From contig NZ_VRKN01000008.1 in assembly GCF_008080435.1 (NCBI RefSeq), positions 62,001 through 126,000 of the forward strand: a stretch of DNA of 64,000 bases, in the 5' to 3' direction. The notes under the pieces were generated by a model that was given only the letters and a program-made list of their open reading frames with translations, ran no database searches and was not told the DNA's origin. A program made the position numbers and the translations under genes. This document shows, piece after piece, positions 19,209-31,753 of this stretch (position 1 is its first letter; each line of letters starts with the position of its first letter). The stretch is from Enterobacter asburiae. GTDB lineage: Bacteria; Pseudomonadota; Gammaproteobacteria; Enterobacterales; Enterobacteriaceae.

Positions 19209-21137
19209 TCAAATGGGGCGAATACTCTCTTCATCCAGATCGGCGTCGAAGAACCGGCGCAGGGTCTGAATGTTGTTATCCGCAATAATCGCCTCGCGCG
19301 CCTGCGCGAGCTTTTCTTCATAAATGGCCTGGCGCCACTCGAGCGGCGTTTTCACTGCCGGATTATCATCTTCAATGATAGTCAATTCAACCGGCGCACC
19401 CTGTAATGTGGCGAGCGCCTCGGCCAGCGCCTTTTGCGCACCAGGAGAATTCAGGTGCCGTTGACCCGGACGCAGGTGTAAACGCACCTGATTGCCGTCC
19501 TGCTCTTTCCAGGCATTCAGCGCGACCTGCTCGACCAGCTTAGGCAGCTGGAGTTTGCTGACCTCGGCGGCCCAGGCGTCGCGTGCAATGGACTCTTCGG
19601 CAAGCTTCGCGGAAAGCTCCGGCGTTTTCTCATGCTCCAGCGCCTTTTTCAGCGCTTTCGGCGTGGCGACCTCTTCCTTCACCTCTTCGATGATGGTGGT
19701 TGCCTTCCAGCGGTAAGCCTCTTCTTTCACCGGGGCTTTCTGCTCGAGCGCGGACGGTGCAGGACGCGACTGCACGCGCTCCGTTACCGAGGCCAGTCGT
19801 TCAAGCGCGGCGTTGTTCACCGGCCGCGCTCTTCCTGGCGCTGCCGGTTCACTCTTTTTTGGTTTGGTTGCTCCCTGGGCACGCTGCAGCTGGCTTCGTG
19901 CGGCAAGCACCGAACTGGTGGCCTCCGACAGCGGCACGTTTTGCTGTGGCGGCGGTGTCGGCTGCGGCGGCACCTGCTGCGGTGACATCACCGCCGTAGG
20001 GGCGACCGGCGCGAAAGACTGCCGAGGCACTTCCGGCTCCGGCAATGGCATGCGCGGGTGGAACGCCAGCGCGCGCAGCAGCGTCATTTCAACGCCCATC
20101 CTGGGGTCCGGCGCGAACGGTAACTCTTTGCGGCCAATCAGCAGCGTCTGGTAATAAAGCTGTACGTCGGCAGGCGGCACGGTGCGGGCAAGTTCACGCA
20201 TCCGCTGTTCAATGGCGGCCATATCCGCACCGATGGCGGACGGAGAAAGCTGCAGCATCGCCACGCGGTGCAGCAGGCTGAGCATCTCAACCAGCAGCCC
20301 TTCCCATTCTATACCCCTGGCAGCGGCCGCATTCACCTGCGACATCACGCGTTCGCCGTTGGCGGCAATCATCGCTTCGATAAGCGACAGCGCCTGATCG
20401 TCATCCAGCGTGCCGAGCATAGTGCTGACCGCCTCGGTGGAGAGTTTGCCGTCACCGCTGGCAATCGCCTGGTCGGTCAGGCTTAGCGCATCACGCAGGC
20501 TACCGTCCGCCGCGCGGGCCAGTAGCTGCAGGGCACGCGGTTCGTGGACAATTTTCTCTTCATCAAGAATGTGCTCAAGCTGAGCGCGGATCTGCTCAAC
20601 GTCCAGCGCCTTCAGATGGAACTGCAGGCAGCGCGACAGGATCGTGACCGGCAGCTTTTGCGGATCGGTGGTCGCCAGCAGGAACTTCACGTGTGCAGGC
20701 GGCTCTTCCAGCGTTTTCAGCAGGGCGTTAAAGCTGTGGCGCGACAGCATGTGCACTTCATCGATCAGGTAGACCTTGAAGCGGCCGCGCGCCGGGGCGT
20801 ACTGCACGTTATCGAGCAGATCGCGGGTATCTTCCACTTTGGTGCGCGAGGCGGCGTCGATCTCGATCAGATCGACAAAACGCCCCTGCTCGATCTCCCG
20901 GCAGTTATCACACACGCCGCACGGCGTGGCGGTGATCCCGGTTTCGCAGTTGAGACCTTTTGCCAGCAAACGGGCAATAGAGGTCTTACCGACGCCGCGG
21001 GTGCCGGAGAAAAGATAGGCGTGATGGATGCGACCTAGCGACAAGCCGTTCGCCAGGGCCGTCAGCACATGTTCCTGACCGACAACGTCAGCAAAGGTTT
21101 GTGGTCGCCATTTACGGGCTAACACCTGATAACTCAT
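19209..21137 (-). CDS. dnaX: DnaX, DNA polymerase III tau (and gamma by frameshift)
   Basis: 642 residues as tau (E. coli 643). The AAA+ clamp-loader part carries GTRGVGKTSIARLLAK, a zinc module (CETGITATPCGVCDNC), DEVHMLSRHSFNALLKTLEEPP and the arginine finger in ILSRCLQF. A Pro/Gln-rich linker precedes the C-terminal tau domains that bind DnaB and the polymerase alpha subunit. A slippery A AAA AAG at 19860-19854 allows production of gamma, predicted to be about 429 residues long. The ATG at 21137 gives MSYQVLARKWRPQTF; the longer reading adds MQSLP and is not conserved. Confidence 0.98.
   Translation of the reverse strand: MSYQVLARKWRPQTFADVVGQEHVLTALANGLSLGRIHHAYLFSGTRGVGKTSIARLLAKGLNCETGITATPCGVCDNCREIEQGRFVDLIEIDAASRTKVEDTRDLLDNVQYAPARGRFKVYLIDEVHMLSRHSFNALLKTLEEPPAHVKFLLATTDPQKLPVTILSRCLQFHLKALDVEQIRAQLEHILDEEKIVHEPRALQLLARAADGSLRDALSLTDQAIASGDGKLSTEAVSTMLGTLDDDQALSLIEAMIAANGERVMSQVNAAAARGIEWEGLLVEMLSLLHRVAMLQLSPSAIGADMAAIEQRMRELARTVPPADVQLYYQTLLIGRKELPFAPDPRMGVEMTLLRALAFHPRMPLPEPEVPRQSFAPVAPTAVMSPQQVPPQPTPPPQQNVPLSEATSSVLAARSQLQRAQGATKPKKSEPAAPGRARPVNNAALERLASVTERVQSRPAPSALEQKAPVKEEAYRWKATTIIEEVKEEVATPKALKKALEHEKTPELSAKLAEESIARDAWAAEVSKLQLPKLVEQVALNAWKEQDGNQVRLHLRPGQRHLNSPGAQKALAEALATLQGAPVELTIIEDDNPAVKTPLEWRQAIYEEKLAQAREAIIADNNIQTLRRFFDADLDEESIRPI
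19849..19872 (-). promoter_or_regulatory. dnaX programmed -1 frameshift site
   Basis: The heptamer A AAA AAG (19860-19854) sits after a Shine-Dalgarno-like AGGGAG about ten bases upstream. A -1 slip gives Lys-Lys-Glu and then TGA (19851-19849), as in the E. coli gamma product. Downstream bases ACCGGC and GCCGGT can form the base of a stimulatory stem. The P-site codon preceding the slip is CCA (Pro) where E. coli has GCA (Ala). Confidence 0.85.
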
Positions 21138-21185
21138 GGGCAGGCTCTGCAACGCTGGAAGGTGAATTTATGGAGGGGAATGCTA

Positions 21186-21216
21186 TCACAACCTCACCCA
21201 TTGAGCGAGGTTGTGA
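21186..21216 (-). terminator. Stem-loop between apt and dnaX
   Basis: TCACAACCTC (21186-21195) pairs perfectly with GAGGTTGTGA (21207-21216). No T-run follows on the minus strand, so it may be an attenuator or stability element between apt and dnaX rather than a full terminator. Confidence 0.45.
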
Positions 21217-21225
21217 GGAACGGGA

Positions 21226-21777
21226 TTAATGACCCGGGAAAGGCACCAGGCTGTAGCTGGTAATACCCTGTTTTTCCAGGCGCTGTTCACCACCGAGATC
21301 GAACAGGTTGATGATGAATGCCGCGTCGGTCACTTCACCACCCAGACGACGGATCAGCTTTACGGTCGCTTCAATAGTACCGCCGGTTGCCAGCAGATCG
21401 TCAACCACCAGCACTTTGTCGCCAGGCTTGATCGCATCAACGTGGATCTCCAGCTGATCGGTGCCGTATTCCAGTTCATAGTTCTCAGCAATGGTTTCAC
21501 GCGGCAGTTTGCGCGGCTTACGCACCGGCACAAAACCCACGCCCATTGCCAGCGCAACCGGTGCGCCAAACAGGAAGCCACGGGCTTCGGTACCTACTAC
21601 TTTGGTGATCCCGGCGTTTTTATAACGCTCGACCAGCAGTTCAATGCTGAGCGCGTACGCTTTCGGGTCTTCCAGCAAGCTGGTGACATCACGGAAAAGA
21701 ATGCCAGGCTTTGGATAGTCCTGGATGCTTTTGATGCTGTTTTTCAGATATTCAAGCTGCTGTGCAGTTGCGGTCAT
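21226..21777 (-). CDS. apt: Apt, adenine phosphoribosyltransferase
   Basis: 183 residues, E. coli length and near-identical sequence. The PRPP-binding motif [13 protein letters not shown] and the purine-side segment [15 protein letters not shown] are intact. It converts adenine plus PRPP to AMP. The ATG at 21777 ([12 protein letters not shown]) is preferred over an upstream in-frame start at 21831 because the extra 18 residues are not part of the family. Confidence 0.97.
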   Translation of the reverse strand: MTATAQQLEYLKNSIKSIQDYPKPGILFRDVTSLLEDPKAYALSIELLVERYKNAGITKVVGTEARGFLFGAPVALAMGVGFVPVRKPRKLPRETIAENYELEYGTDQLEIHVDAIKPGDKVLVVDDLLATGGTIEATVKLIRRLGGEVTDAAFIINLFDLGGEQRLEKQGITSYSLVPFPGH

Positions 21778-21928
21778 CGGTTTGTGCCTAAATGAAACAG
21801 TGTTACTCACAGCGCGCAACGAGTCGGCCAAGGCAACAATTGTTTAACCTTTGACCAGGCGCACCTGTGCTCGAAAACGGTCGAATTTACTGGCTGCGCG
21901 TGATAATTGCAACAGCCATGATGAGGCT

Positions 21929-22306
21929 TCAGTGCTTTTGTTGCTTTTCATCAACCACCGGGATCCGCCACATAAAGAAAAGCAGACAGGTCAGGATCGC
22001 CAGCAGCAGAATGCGTACCCACATCATTTTCACCAGCCATAATGAAATAGCGAAGGTGATGAGGATCACCGCGATCGCGCGCGGCTTCGCGCCGGGCGGC
22101 ATGGCCCGGTGTTTTTGCCAGTGCCGCAGATAGCCGCCAAACCATGAGCGATACAGCAGCCAGTGGTGAAAACGCGGTGACGAGCGGGCGAAGCACCAGG
22201 CCGCCAGCAGGATAAACGGCGTGGTCGGCAGTAAGGGTAAAAACACACCCAGCGTGCCAAGCACTACCGCGAGCCAGCCAATGATGATTAAAATAGTACG
22301 CTGCAT
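21929..22306 (-). CDS. ybaN: YbaN, DUF454 inner-membrane protein
   Basis: 125 residues, same as E. coli YbaN. Three or four hydrophobic segments with the DUF454 core GTLGVFLPLLPTTPFILLAAWCFARSSPRFHHWL. Function is not established. Start ATG at 22306 (MQRTILIIIGWLAV) rather than 22324. Transcribed divergently from priC, 50 bases apart. Confidence 0.93.
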   Translation of the reverse strand: MQRTILIIIGWLAVVLGTLGVFLPLLPTTPFILLAAWCFARSSPRFHHWLLYRSWFGGYLRHWQKHRAMPPGAKPRAIAVILITFAISLWLVKMMWVRILLLAILTCLLFFMWRIPVVDEKQQKH

Positions 22307-22356
22307 AATGCGAATCGTTATCAAACTGAACGGCTACTTTACCACTGGAGAGCGTT

Positions 22357-22884
22357 TTGAAAACAGCCTTGCTTCTTGAGACGCTACAAAATCAGCTGAC
22401 ATTGCTGCGGACGCAGGCTACGCCGCTGATGGGACACGCCACGCTGAAGCCACGCTTTGACCGGCAGCTTTTCCGTACCCGCAGCACGCGACTTCAGGAT
22501 TACCTGGCTGAGGCACAGACAAATCTCGACGAGCTTCGCCACGCGGTAGAGAGTGAACATAAAGAGCAGGTCGTCTGGCTTGCGGAGCATCTCACTGAGC
22601 AGATCACCGCCCTGCATCGCGAAATCGCCGCCTGGCCGCTGCGCGCCTGGGACAGTGCGTCGCCGGGTCTGGGTAAATGGCAGCGCAAGCGGCTGGAGAA
22701 TCAGGAATTCGAGCGCCGTCTGTTTGAGATGAAGCGCGAGCGCGAAGTGCGGCTGAACAGCAGCGAAACGCTGGAAGAGCAGCAGCTATTGATGCGCGAG
22801 GTTAGCGCGCTGGAAGGCCGCATTGTCCGTTGCCGCCAGGCGCTGGATGAAATTGACCGCGTCATTGAACGTTTGACCCGTTAA
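22357..22884 (+). CDS. priC: PriC, primosomal replication protein N''
   Basis: 175 residues, E. coli length, mostly helical with conserved FDRQLFRTR and [18 protein letters not shown]. PriC helps load the DnaB helicase at stalled forks lacking a leading strand. The start is a TTG at 22357 with a GGAGAG ribosome site five bases upstream; no ATG gives the full N-terminus MKTALLLE. ybaM follows 14 bases later and is probably in the same operon. Confidence 0.92.
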   Translation: MKTALLLETLQNQLTLLRTQATPLMGHATLKPRFDRQLFRTRSTRLQDYLAEAQTNLDELRHAVESEHKEQVVWLAEHLTEQITALHREIAAWPLRAWDSASPGLGKWQRKRLENQEFERRLFEMKREREVRLNSSETLEEQQLLMREVSALEGRIVRCRQALDEIDRVIERLTR

Positions 22885-22898
22885 CAGGAGCCACACCC

Positions 22899-23084
22899 AT
22901 GTCACTGGATAATGCACCCGATGAGGTCAAACTGGCCGTCGATTTGATTATGCTGCTGGAGAATCATGAGATCCCCGCCGAGACGGTGCTTAAGGCACTG
23001 GAGATTGTGCGGCGTGATTTTGAGGCAAAGGTGAAGGCCTGTTGCCCTCACCCTAACCCTCTCCCACAGGGAGAGGGAAAATAA
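22899..23084 (+). CDS. ybaM: YbaM with repeat-derived C-terminus
   Basis: 61 residues against 53 in E. coli. Residues 1-45 ([21 protein letters not shown]...RRDFEAK) match the small YbaM family (DUF2496-like), of unknown function. The last 13 residues, [13 protein letters not shown], are encoded by a copy of the palindromic intergenic repeat (CCCTCACCCTAACCC... at 23044-23080) and replace the native acidic tail; the stop comes just after the repeat. An AGGAG ribosome site precedes the ATG. Convergent with mscK, four bases away. Confidence 0.88.
   Translation: MSLDNAPDEVKLAVDLIMLLENHEIPAETVLKALEIVRRDFEAKVKACCPHPNPLPQGEGK
23044..23080. repeat. Palindromic repeat, CCCTCACCC family, half copy inside ybaM
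   Basis: CCCTCACCCTAACCCTCTCC continues into ACAGGGAGAGGG, forming one arm of the repeat. It is in frame with ybaM and codes for its C-terminal residues. Confidence 0.85.
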
Positions 23085-23088
23085 TAGA

Positions 23089-26000
23089 TTAAGCCGGAGT
23101 CGGATCGTCACCCTTAATGTCGCGCTTCACTTCCGTATGCTCATCACCTTTCTCGTTACGCAGGTGAACCTCAAGCTGGTTGAAGGCGATATTAATATCG
23201 TTTTCACGACACAGACGATCGATAGAACGGTTAAGTTCATCCACCGTGTAGCTGCGGTCACGCAGTTCGCGCACGTATAAACGCAGCTCGTGATCCAGCG
23301 TACTCGGCCCAAAGGTGGTGAAGAAGACCGCCGGCGCCGGATCGTGCATCACTTTCGGATGTTCTGACGCCGCCTTCAGCAGCACCTCTTTCACCTTCTC
23401 CAGATCCGATCCATAGGCGACGCCCAGGCGGATCACCACGCGCGTCACCGTATCCGAAAGCGACCAGTTGATCAGACGCTCGGTCACGAACGCTTTGTTC
23501 GGGATGATCACCTCTTTGCGATCGAAGTCGGTGATGGTGGTGGCACGAATACGGATCTTGCTGACCGTACCGGAGAAGGTGCCGATGGTAACGGTATCGC
23601 CGATTCGTACCGGACGTTCGAACAGGATAATCAGGCCGGACACAAAGTTACCGAAGATCTCCTGCAGGCCAAAACCAAGACCGACCGAGAGGGCGGCCGC
23701 CAGCCACTGCAGTTTATCCCACGAGACGCCAAGCGAGCCAAAGACCGTCATCGCCCCGACAATAATGATCACGTAGTTGAGGATCGTGGTAATGGCGTAG
23801 GACGCCCCCTGGCGAAGATTCAGACGTGACAGGAGCAGCACTTCGAGCAGGCCTGGCAGGTTGCGAATCAACGCCCAGGCCACCACCGACGACACCAGCG
23901 CAAACAGCAGGCTGCCCATGGTCACGCTTTTCATGACCGCAGCGCCCGCTTCGGTACCGTTATATTGCCAGAGGGTAATACTGTCGAGATAGGCGAAAAC
24001 GGTGATGAGATCGGACCAGATGGCCCAGAACATCACGGCAAACAGGGCAATCATCACCAGCATGGTGATACGCAGCGTCTGCTGGTTAACCTGCTCCAGC
24101 GCGATGGTCGGCTCTTCCTGTGGCTCCGCGCCTTCGGCCCCCTCTTTCACCTGATGCTGACGACGCGCAATGGCACGGCGATAGGCAATGCGGCGGGCCG
24201 CCACGCTCAGGCCGCGCAGCACGGTCTGATAGAGCAGGTTCCAGACGATCACCAGATAGACCGTTTCAATCCAGCGCCCGGACAGGCGCAGTGTGGTATA
24301 GAAATAGCCCGTTGCCGTCAGCACCATCAGCGCCAGCGGAATGATCGCCAGCACCGTCACGGTGGCCAGACGAATATTGTGGGACTCTTTATCACGCCAG
24401 CTGTCGCGGCACATCGGCCACATCAGGATCGCAATCAGCAGCAGGTTCAGCAGGATAACCAGCTGGCCCAGCACATCATCCATCAGATGCAGCGGGGAAA
24501 GCTCAGAGACAACCGACCAGAAATGCAGCGGCAGGAGCGCCAGGCTGATGCGCACAATCTGACGACGCCAGTGGCTGGTCAGCTGTGCAGGCATGTTGAA
24601 ATGACGCACCGCCACACCGTCTTTTTCCAGCACCTTCCAGCACACGCCAAACACCAGCCAGAACAGCGCCAGTTTTTTACTGAATGCCCACAGCAGATCG
24701 CTGACGTTGAGCTGCATGGTGAGCAGAATCAGGCCCACAGCCAGAATAATCAGGCACACCGGCAGGGCGCGAATGAGATCGATCAGAATCGCTTTTGGCG
24801 TATGGAGCTGACTATCGTTGCGCAGTTGCCCCACTTCAGAGGCCAGCTTCGCCTGATATCTCTTGAGCCAGCCCAGGCGCCAGCGGATCAGGCCGGCAAT
24901 CAGCAGCAGCGGTAATCCCGCCAGCAAGGCAATCGTCACCGCAGGCCAGGCTTTCTCCCAGTTTACGGTGATCTTCATGCTCTTAATCTGCGTTTTCAGC
25001 GTCTCAGGGAAGGATTTAATCCAGTCCCAGTCCATCGGCTTGTTGCTGTTCACCCAGAAAATCTGCTGGGTCAGGATCTCCTGCAGACTTTTCGAGACGC
25101 TCACCAGCTGCTGCTGGTTGATTTGCAGATTAATGGCCATCATCAGCTGGTTACCCAGCTGTTTGTTGAGTTGGTCCAGCAGCTCACGACGCATATCGAC
25201 GACCTGGAGCAGCGCGTCGTGCACTTCCGGGTTCACGTCGCTGGAATGCCCCTCTTCAACTTTGGCGACAAAGGTATCGCTCTGGAAAAGGGCATCGCGC
25301 TGCTGGTTGACGTCAAACTGTTCCAGACGTAAATCCGCGATGCGGTTGGTCATGTCCTCCAGCTCATCGGCGGACGGGAGCGTCTGCTGCTGCTGGTAGA
25401 GAATACGCGACAGCAGGAGGCTGCCCTTCAGGACGGCGATCTGCTCTTTGATGTTGCGTTCCGCCTGCAGCGCGCGATCCAGCCAGTTCTTCACTTTGAT
25501 ATTTTGCTGAACCAGCGAATTACCGTTTTCCGTCGCCTGAATCAGGCGCTGGCTGAGCTGATGGTTCGCCTCAAGCTCCTGCTTCACCAGCGGATTCGCC
25601 TGAATGCGGGCGGTTTCGTCCGGCGATACGGCCTCCTGAGCGGTTTTTTCCGTCAGGGTCAGGCGCTTGCTGTTTACCGCCTCCTGCAACAGCTGAAGCT
25701 GGTGTTCCAGGCGATTAATATTCGCGGTGACGTAATCACGCTGTTTCTGAAGCGTGTCCTGCAGCACCGTATTCCCTTCCAGGCTTTTACGCTGCTGTTC
25801 AATCTGCGCATTGAGTAAGGTCTGCTGAACCAGCAGCAGGGTTTGCTGCGTCGGGCGCAGCGTACCTTCCCCTACCGTCGTGCCGTTCAGGCGGTTGCGG
25901 ATCTGCTGCAACTGCTGAGACGCGGCGTACATCGCGTTTTGCACGCGCTCGGGCTGGGTCTGCAGGGAGACAAGCTGGCTGTTATAGGTCGCGAGGTCGG

Positions 26001-26436
26001 ACTGCGCGGTTTGCAGGTCGTCGAGCAGTTGCGCGACGCGCGACTCCAGCTGGCGTAAAGAGAGCGTCGCGAGCGTCTTGCGCGTTTCGGTATCGTTATC
26101 GACGTCGCTCAGGGCATTCAGCAATTCCGTCGCTTTGCGCATGTTTTCAGGGGCCTGCGCCACCTTCTGACGAAGCTGGACGGTTTCTGCTTTGACGCGT
26201 TCAATTTTATCCAGCGTTTCCAGCGTTTCCGTCAGATCCTGCTGGATGAGTTTATCCTGAGGAGAGAGCTCTTTTTGTTTGTTCAGCGTGTCGAGCTGCG
26301 ACTGAACATCGCCGCGCGAGGGAATATCATTGCTGTTATCGGCGCGGGCCCAGGTCAGCGGCGCCGTGGCGAAGAAAAATAGCATCGCAAAGAGCAATGC
26401 AAAAACAGGATGTTGCGAGCGATTGATGGGCAGCAT
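23089..26436 (-). CDS. mscK: MscK, potassium-dependent mechanosensitive channel
   Basis: 1115 residues (E. coli 1120). A signal peptide (about residues 1-30) precedes a large periplasmic helical domain with many Gln-rich coiled-coil stretches (residues 35-470), then some eleven membrane helices and the C-terminal MscS-like pore and beta domain: GLGFGLQEIFGNFVSGLIILFERPVRIGDTV, followed by DFDRKEVIIPNKAFV. The channel opens on membrane tension in high K+ and protects against hypo-osmotic shock. The N-terminal signal region (MLPINRSQHPVFALLFAMLFF) differs from E. coli, which is normal for this segment. Ends with GDDPTPA. Confidence 0.96.
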   Translation of the reverse strand: MLPINRSQHPVFALLFAMLFFFATAPLTWARADNSNDIPSRGDVQSQLDTLNKQKELSPQDKLIQQDLTETLETLDKIERVKAETVQLRQKVAQAPENMRKATELLNALSDVDNDTETRKTLATLSLRQLESRVAQLLDDLQTAQSDLATYNSQLVSLQTQPERVQNAMYAASQQLQQIRNRLNGTTVGEGTLRPTQQTLLLVQQTLLNAQIEQQRKSLEGNTVLQDTLQKQRDYVTANINRLEHQLQLLQEAVNSKRLTLTEKTAQEAVSPDETARIQANPLVKQELEANHQLSQRLIQATENGNSLVQQNIKVKNWLDRALQAERNIKEQIAVLKGSLLLSRILYQQQQTLPSADELEDMTNRIADLRLEQFDVNQQRDALFQSDTFVAKVEEGHSSDVNPEVHDALLQVVDMRRELLDQLNKQLGNQLMMAINLQINQQQLVSVSKSLQEILTQQIFWVNSNKPMDWDWIKSFPETLKTQIKSMKITVNWEKAWPAVTIALLAGLPLLLIAGLIRWRLGWLKRYQAKLASEVGQLRNDSQLHTPKAILIDLIRALPVCLIILAVGLILLTMQLNVSDLLWAFSKKLALFWLVFGVCWKVLEKDGVAVRHFNMPAQLTSHWRRQIVRISLALLPLHFWSVVSELSPLHLMDDVLGQLVILLNLLLIAILMWPMCRDSWRDKESHNIRLATVTVLAIIPLALMVLTATGYFYTTLRLSGRWIETVYLVIVWNLLYQTVLRGLSVAARRIAYRRAIARRQHQVKEGAEGAEPQEEPTIALEQVNQQTLRITMLVMIALFAVMFWAIWSDLITVFAYLDSITLWQYNGTEAGAAVMKSVTMGSLLFALVSSVVAWALIRNLPGLLEVLLLSRLNLRQGASYAITTILNYVIIIVGAMTVFGSLGVSWDKLQWLAAALSVGLGFGLQEIFGNFVSGLIILFERPVRIGDTVTIGTFSGTVSKIRIRATTITDFDRKEVIIPNKAFVTERLINWSLSDTVTRVVIRLGVAYGSDLEKVKEVLLKAASEHPKVMHDPAPAVFFTTFGPSTLDHELRLYVRELRDRSYTVDELNRSIDRLCRENDINIAFNQLEVHLRNEKGDEHTEVKRDIKGDDPTPA

Positions 26437-26549
26437 AGTTGTGAATGATGTCAGAAGATGACCGAAAATAGTCCGGCGTGAAGAATATCACGCTCGCCGG
26501 AAGCAGAATAGCGCGAACGTTATCCTCTGAGATAAATCCTGGAAAGGGA

Positions 26550-27203
26550 TCAGGCCGTTAGCGAGAGCGCGTCGCTGCGCAGCGTGGGGCAGAGCTGTAG
26601 CATTTCCAGTAAAATCGCCACGTAGCTGCGGGCTTCCTCTTTGAGGTCAAAGGATTGTGGCGCAAAAAGCCAGTTTTCCATCAGACCTGAAATGTAGCCG
26701 CGCATCAGGATAGCCGCCCGGCGGGTCAGGAGAGTGGCCGGTAACAGCTTTGCCTGCATACACAGGTTCAGGTTCTGTTCAATACGGTCATAGCTCTCCA
26801 GGCTGAGGCTGCGTTGCGCCTGCTGCACCACCGCCATTTCGCCCACGAACTCGCATTTATGATAAATTATTTCCATCATTAATCTGCGACGTTCTTCAAC
26901 TACCGTCGCTTCAAGGATATATACTAATATTTCTCTCAATACTGAGAGTGGATCGTCAGGGAATTTTGCCCGATACTCACTCTCGAGATCGCTAATGCTG
27001 GACTCTGAAAGCTCCCAGATTTCACCAAACAGATCTGACTTGTCTTTAAAATGCCAGTAAATCGCTCCTCGCGTCACACCGGCAGCCTGAGCAATTTGTG
27101 CCAGCGAGGTGGATGAAACACCCTGCTGAGAGAACAAACGTATTGCCACATCCAGTATGTGTTGTCGGGTTTCCAGCGCTTGTTGTTTAGTTTTTCGTGC
27201 CAT
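26550..27203 (-). CDS. acrR: AcrR, TetR-family repressor of acrAB
   Basis: 217 residues, with the TetR helix-turn-helix at about 10-55 ([45 protein letters not shown]) and a ligand-binding helical domain. Drugs and dyes bind the C-terminal pocket and release the repressor from the acrA-acrR intergenic operator. Start [14 protein letters not shown]. The gene appears intact, so no obvious derepression of the pump is predicted. Confidence 0.97.
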   Translation of the reverse strand: MARKTKQQALETRQHILDVAIRLFSQQGVSSTSLAQIAQAAGVTRGAIYWHFKDKSDLFGEIWELSESSISDLESEYRAKFPDDPLSVLREILVYILEATVVEERRRLMMEIIYHKCEFVGEMAVVQQAQRSLSLESYDRIEQNLNLCMQAKLLPATLLTRRAAILMRGYISGLMENWLFAPQSFDLKEEARSYVAILLEMLQLCPTLRSDALSLTA

Positions 27204-27231
27204 AGGTGGGTGAATTTACAGGAGTCAGATT

Positions 27232-27255
27232 TACATACATTTATGAATGTATGTA
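27232..27255. promoter_or_regulatory. AcrR operator, 24-bp palindrome
   Basis: TACATACATT (27232-27241) and AATGTATGTA (27246-27255) form an inverted repeat around TATG, differing by one base from the E. coli AcrR operator. It lies between acrR and acrA, 29 bases upstream of acrR. A TATAAAC-like -10 for acrA lies 15-20 bases downstream of it. Confidence 0.92.
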
Positions 27256-27343
27256 CCATAGCATGACGATAATATAAACGCAGCAATGGGTTTTAGACTC
27301 AGGACCCTTGATCAATTTGAAATCGGACACTCGAGGTTTACAT

Positions 27344-28537
27344 ATGAACAAAAACAGAGGGTTAACGCCTCTGGCGGTCGTTCTGATGCTCTCAGGCAGC
27401 TTAGCGCTTACAGGATGTGACGACAAACCAGCTCAACAAGGAGCTCAGCAGGCGCCAGAAGTAGGCGTCGTGACGCTCAAATCTGAACCTCTACAAATCA
27501 CCACCGAATTACCAGGCCGTACAAATGCTTACCGCATTGCGGAAGTGCGTCCTCAGGTTAGCGGCATTATCCTGAAACGTAACTTCACCGAAGGTGGTGA
27601 TGTGAAAGCCGGTGAGTCTCTGTATCAGATTGATCCAGCAACCTATCAGGCCTCTTATGAAAGCGCGAAAGGCGACCTGGCGAAAGCACAAGCCGCAGCC
27701 AAAATCGCCCAGTTGACGGTGAACCGTTACCAAAAACTGCTCGGCACTAAGTACATCAGCCAACAGGATTACGATACCGCCCTGGCAGATGCACAGCAGG
27801 CTAACGCGGCCGTGGTGGCAGCCAAAGCGGCTGTCGAAACCGCGCGCATTAACCTGGCCTATACCAAAGTGACCTCCCCTATCAGCGGTCGTATTGGTAA
27901 GTCTTCCGTCACGGAAGGGGCACTGGTGCAGAACGGTCAAACCACTGCGCTGGCGACCGTGCAGCAGCTCGATCCGATCTACGTTGACGTGACGCAGTCC
28001 AGCAACGATTTCCTGCGCCTGAAACAGGAGCTGGCTAACGGCACCCTGAAACAGGAAAACGGCAAAGCCAAAGTGGAGCTGATTACCAACGACGGTATCA
28101 AGTTCCCGCAGGAAGGTACGCTGGAATTCTCTGACGTGACGGTCGACCAGACTACCGGTTCCATCACCTTACGTGCGATTTTCCCGAACCCTGACAAGAA
28201 TCTGCTGCCAGGTATGTTCGTTCGCGCGCGTCTGGAAGAAGGAACGAATCCAACCGCACTTCTGGTTCCACAGCAGGGTGTGACCCGTACGCCACGCGGC
28301 GATGCGAGTGCACTGGTTGTTGGGGCTGATGACAAAGTCGAAACGCGCAATATCACCGCCACCCAGGCGATTGGCGATAAATGGCTGGTGACGGAAGGTC
28401 TGAAAGATGGCGATCGCGTGATTGTTACTGGTTTGCAAAAAGTTCGTCCTGGCGCGCAGGTTAAAGCACAGGAAGTGAAATCTGACGATAAACAACAAGC
28501 TTCGGCCGCTGGCCAGTCAGAACAAACCAAGTCTTAA
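27344..28537 (+). CDS. acrA: AcrA, periplasmic adaptor lipoprotein of AcrAB-TolC
   Basis: 397 residues, E. coli length. The lipobox SLALTGC puts the acylated cysteine at residue 25. The membrane-fusion protein fold follows: lipoyl halves (PGRTNAYRIAEVRPQVSGIILKRNF and AYTKVTSPISGRIGKSSV), a helical hairpin between them, beta-barrel and membrane-proximal domains. It links the AcrB pump to the TolC outer-membrane channel. The ATG at 27344 (MNKNRGLTPLAVVLML) follows a GAGGTT site. acrB follows after 22 bases. Confidence 0.97.
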   Translation: MNKNRGLTPLAVVLMLSGSLALTGCDDKPAQQGAQQAPEVGVVTLKSEPLQITTELPGRTNAYRIAEVRPQVSGIILKRNFTEGGDVKAGESLYQIDPATYQASYESAKGDLAKAQAAAKIAQLTVNRYQKLLGTKYISQQDYDTALADAQQANAAVVAAKAAVETARINLAYTKVTSPISGRIGKSSVTEGALVQNGQTTALATVQQLDPIYVDVTQSSNDFLRLKQELANGTLKQENGKAKVELITNDGIKFPQEGTLEFSDVTVDQTTGSITLRAIFPNPDKNLLPGMFVRARLEEGTNPTALLVPQQGVTRTPRGDASALVVGADDKVETRNITATQAIGDKWLVTEGLKDGDRVIVTGLQKVRPGAQVKAQEVKSDDKQQASAAGQSEQTKS

Positions 28538-28556
28538 CTTAAACAGGAGCCGTTAA

Positions 28557-31706
<3,150 letters not shown>

Positions 31707-31723
31707 TACCGGTTTCACATGAT

Positions 31724-31749
31724 AAAAAGGCCGCATTAGCGGCCTTTTT
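31724..31749 (+). terminator. Rho-independent terminator of acrAB
   Basis: AAAAAGGCCGC (31724-31734) pairs with GCGGCCTTTTT (31739-31749) around ATTA, ending in a T-run. Confidence 0.93.
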
Positions 31750-31753
31750 CATT

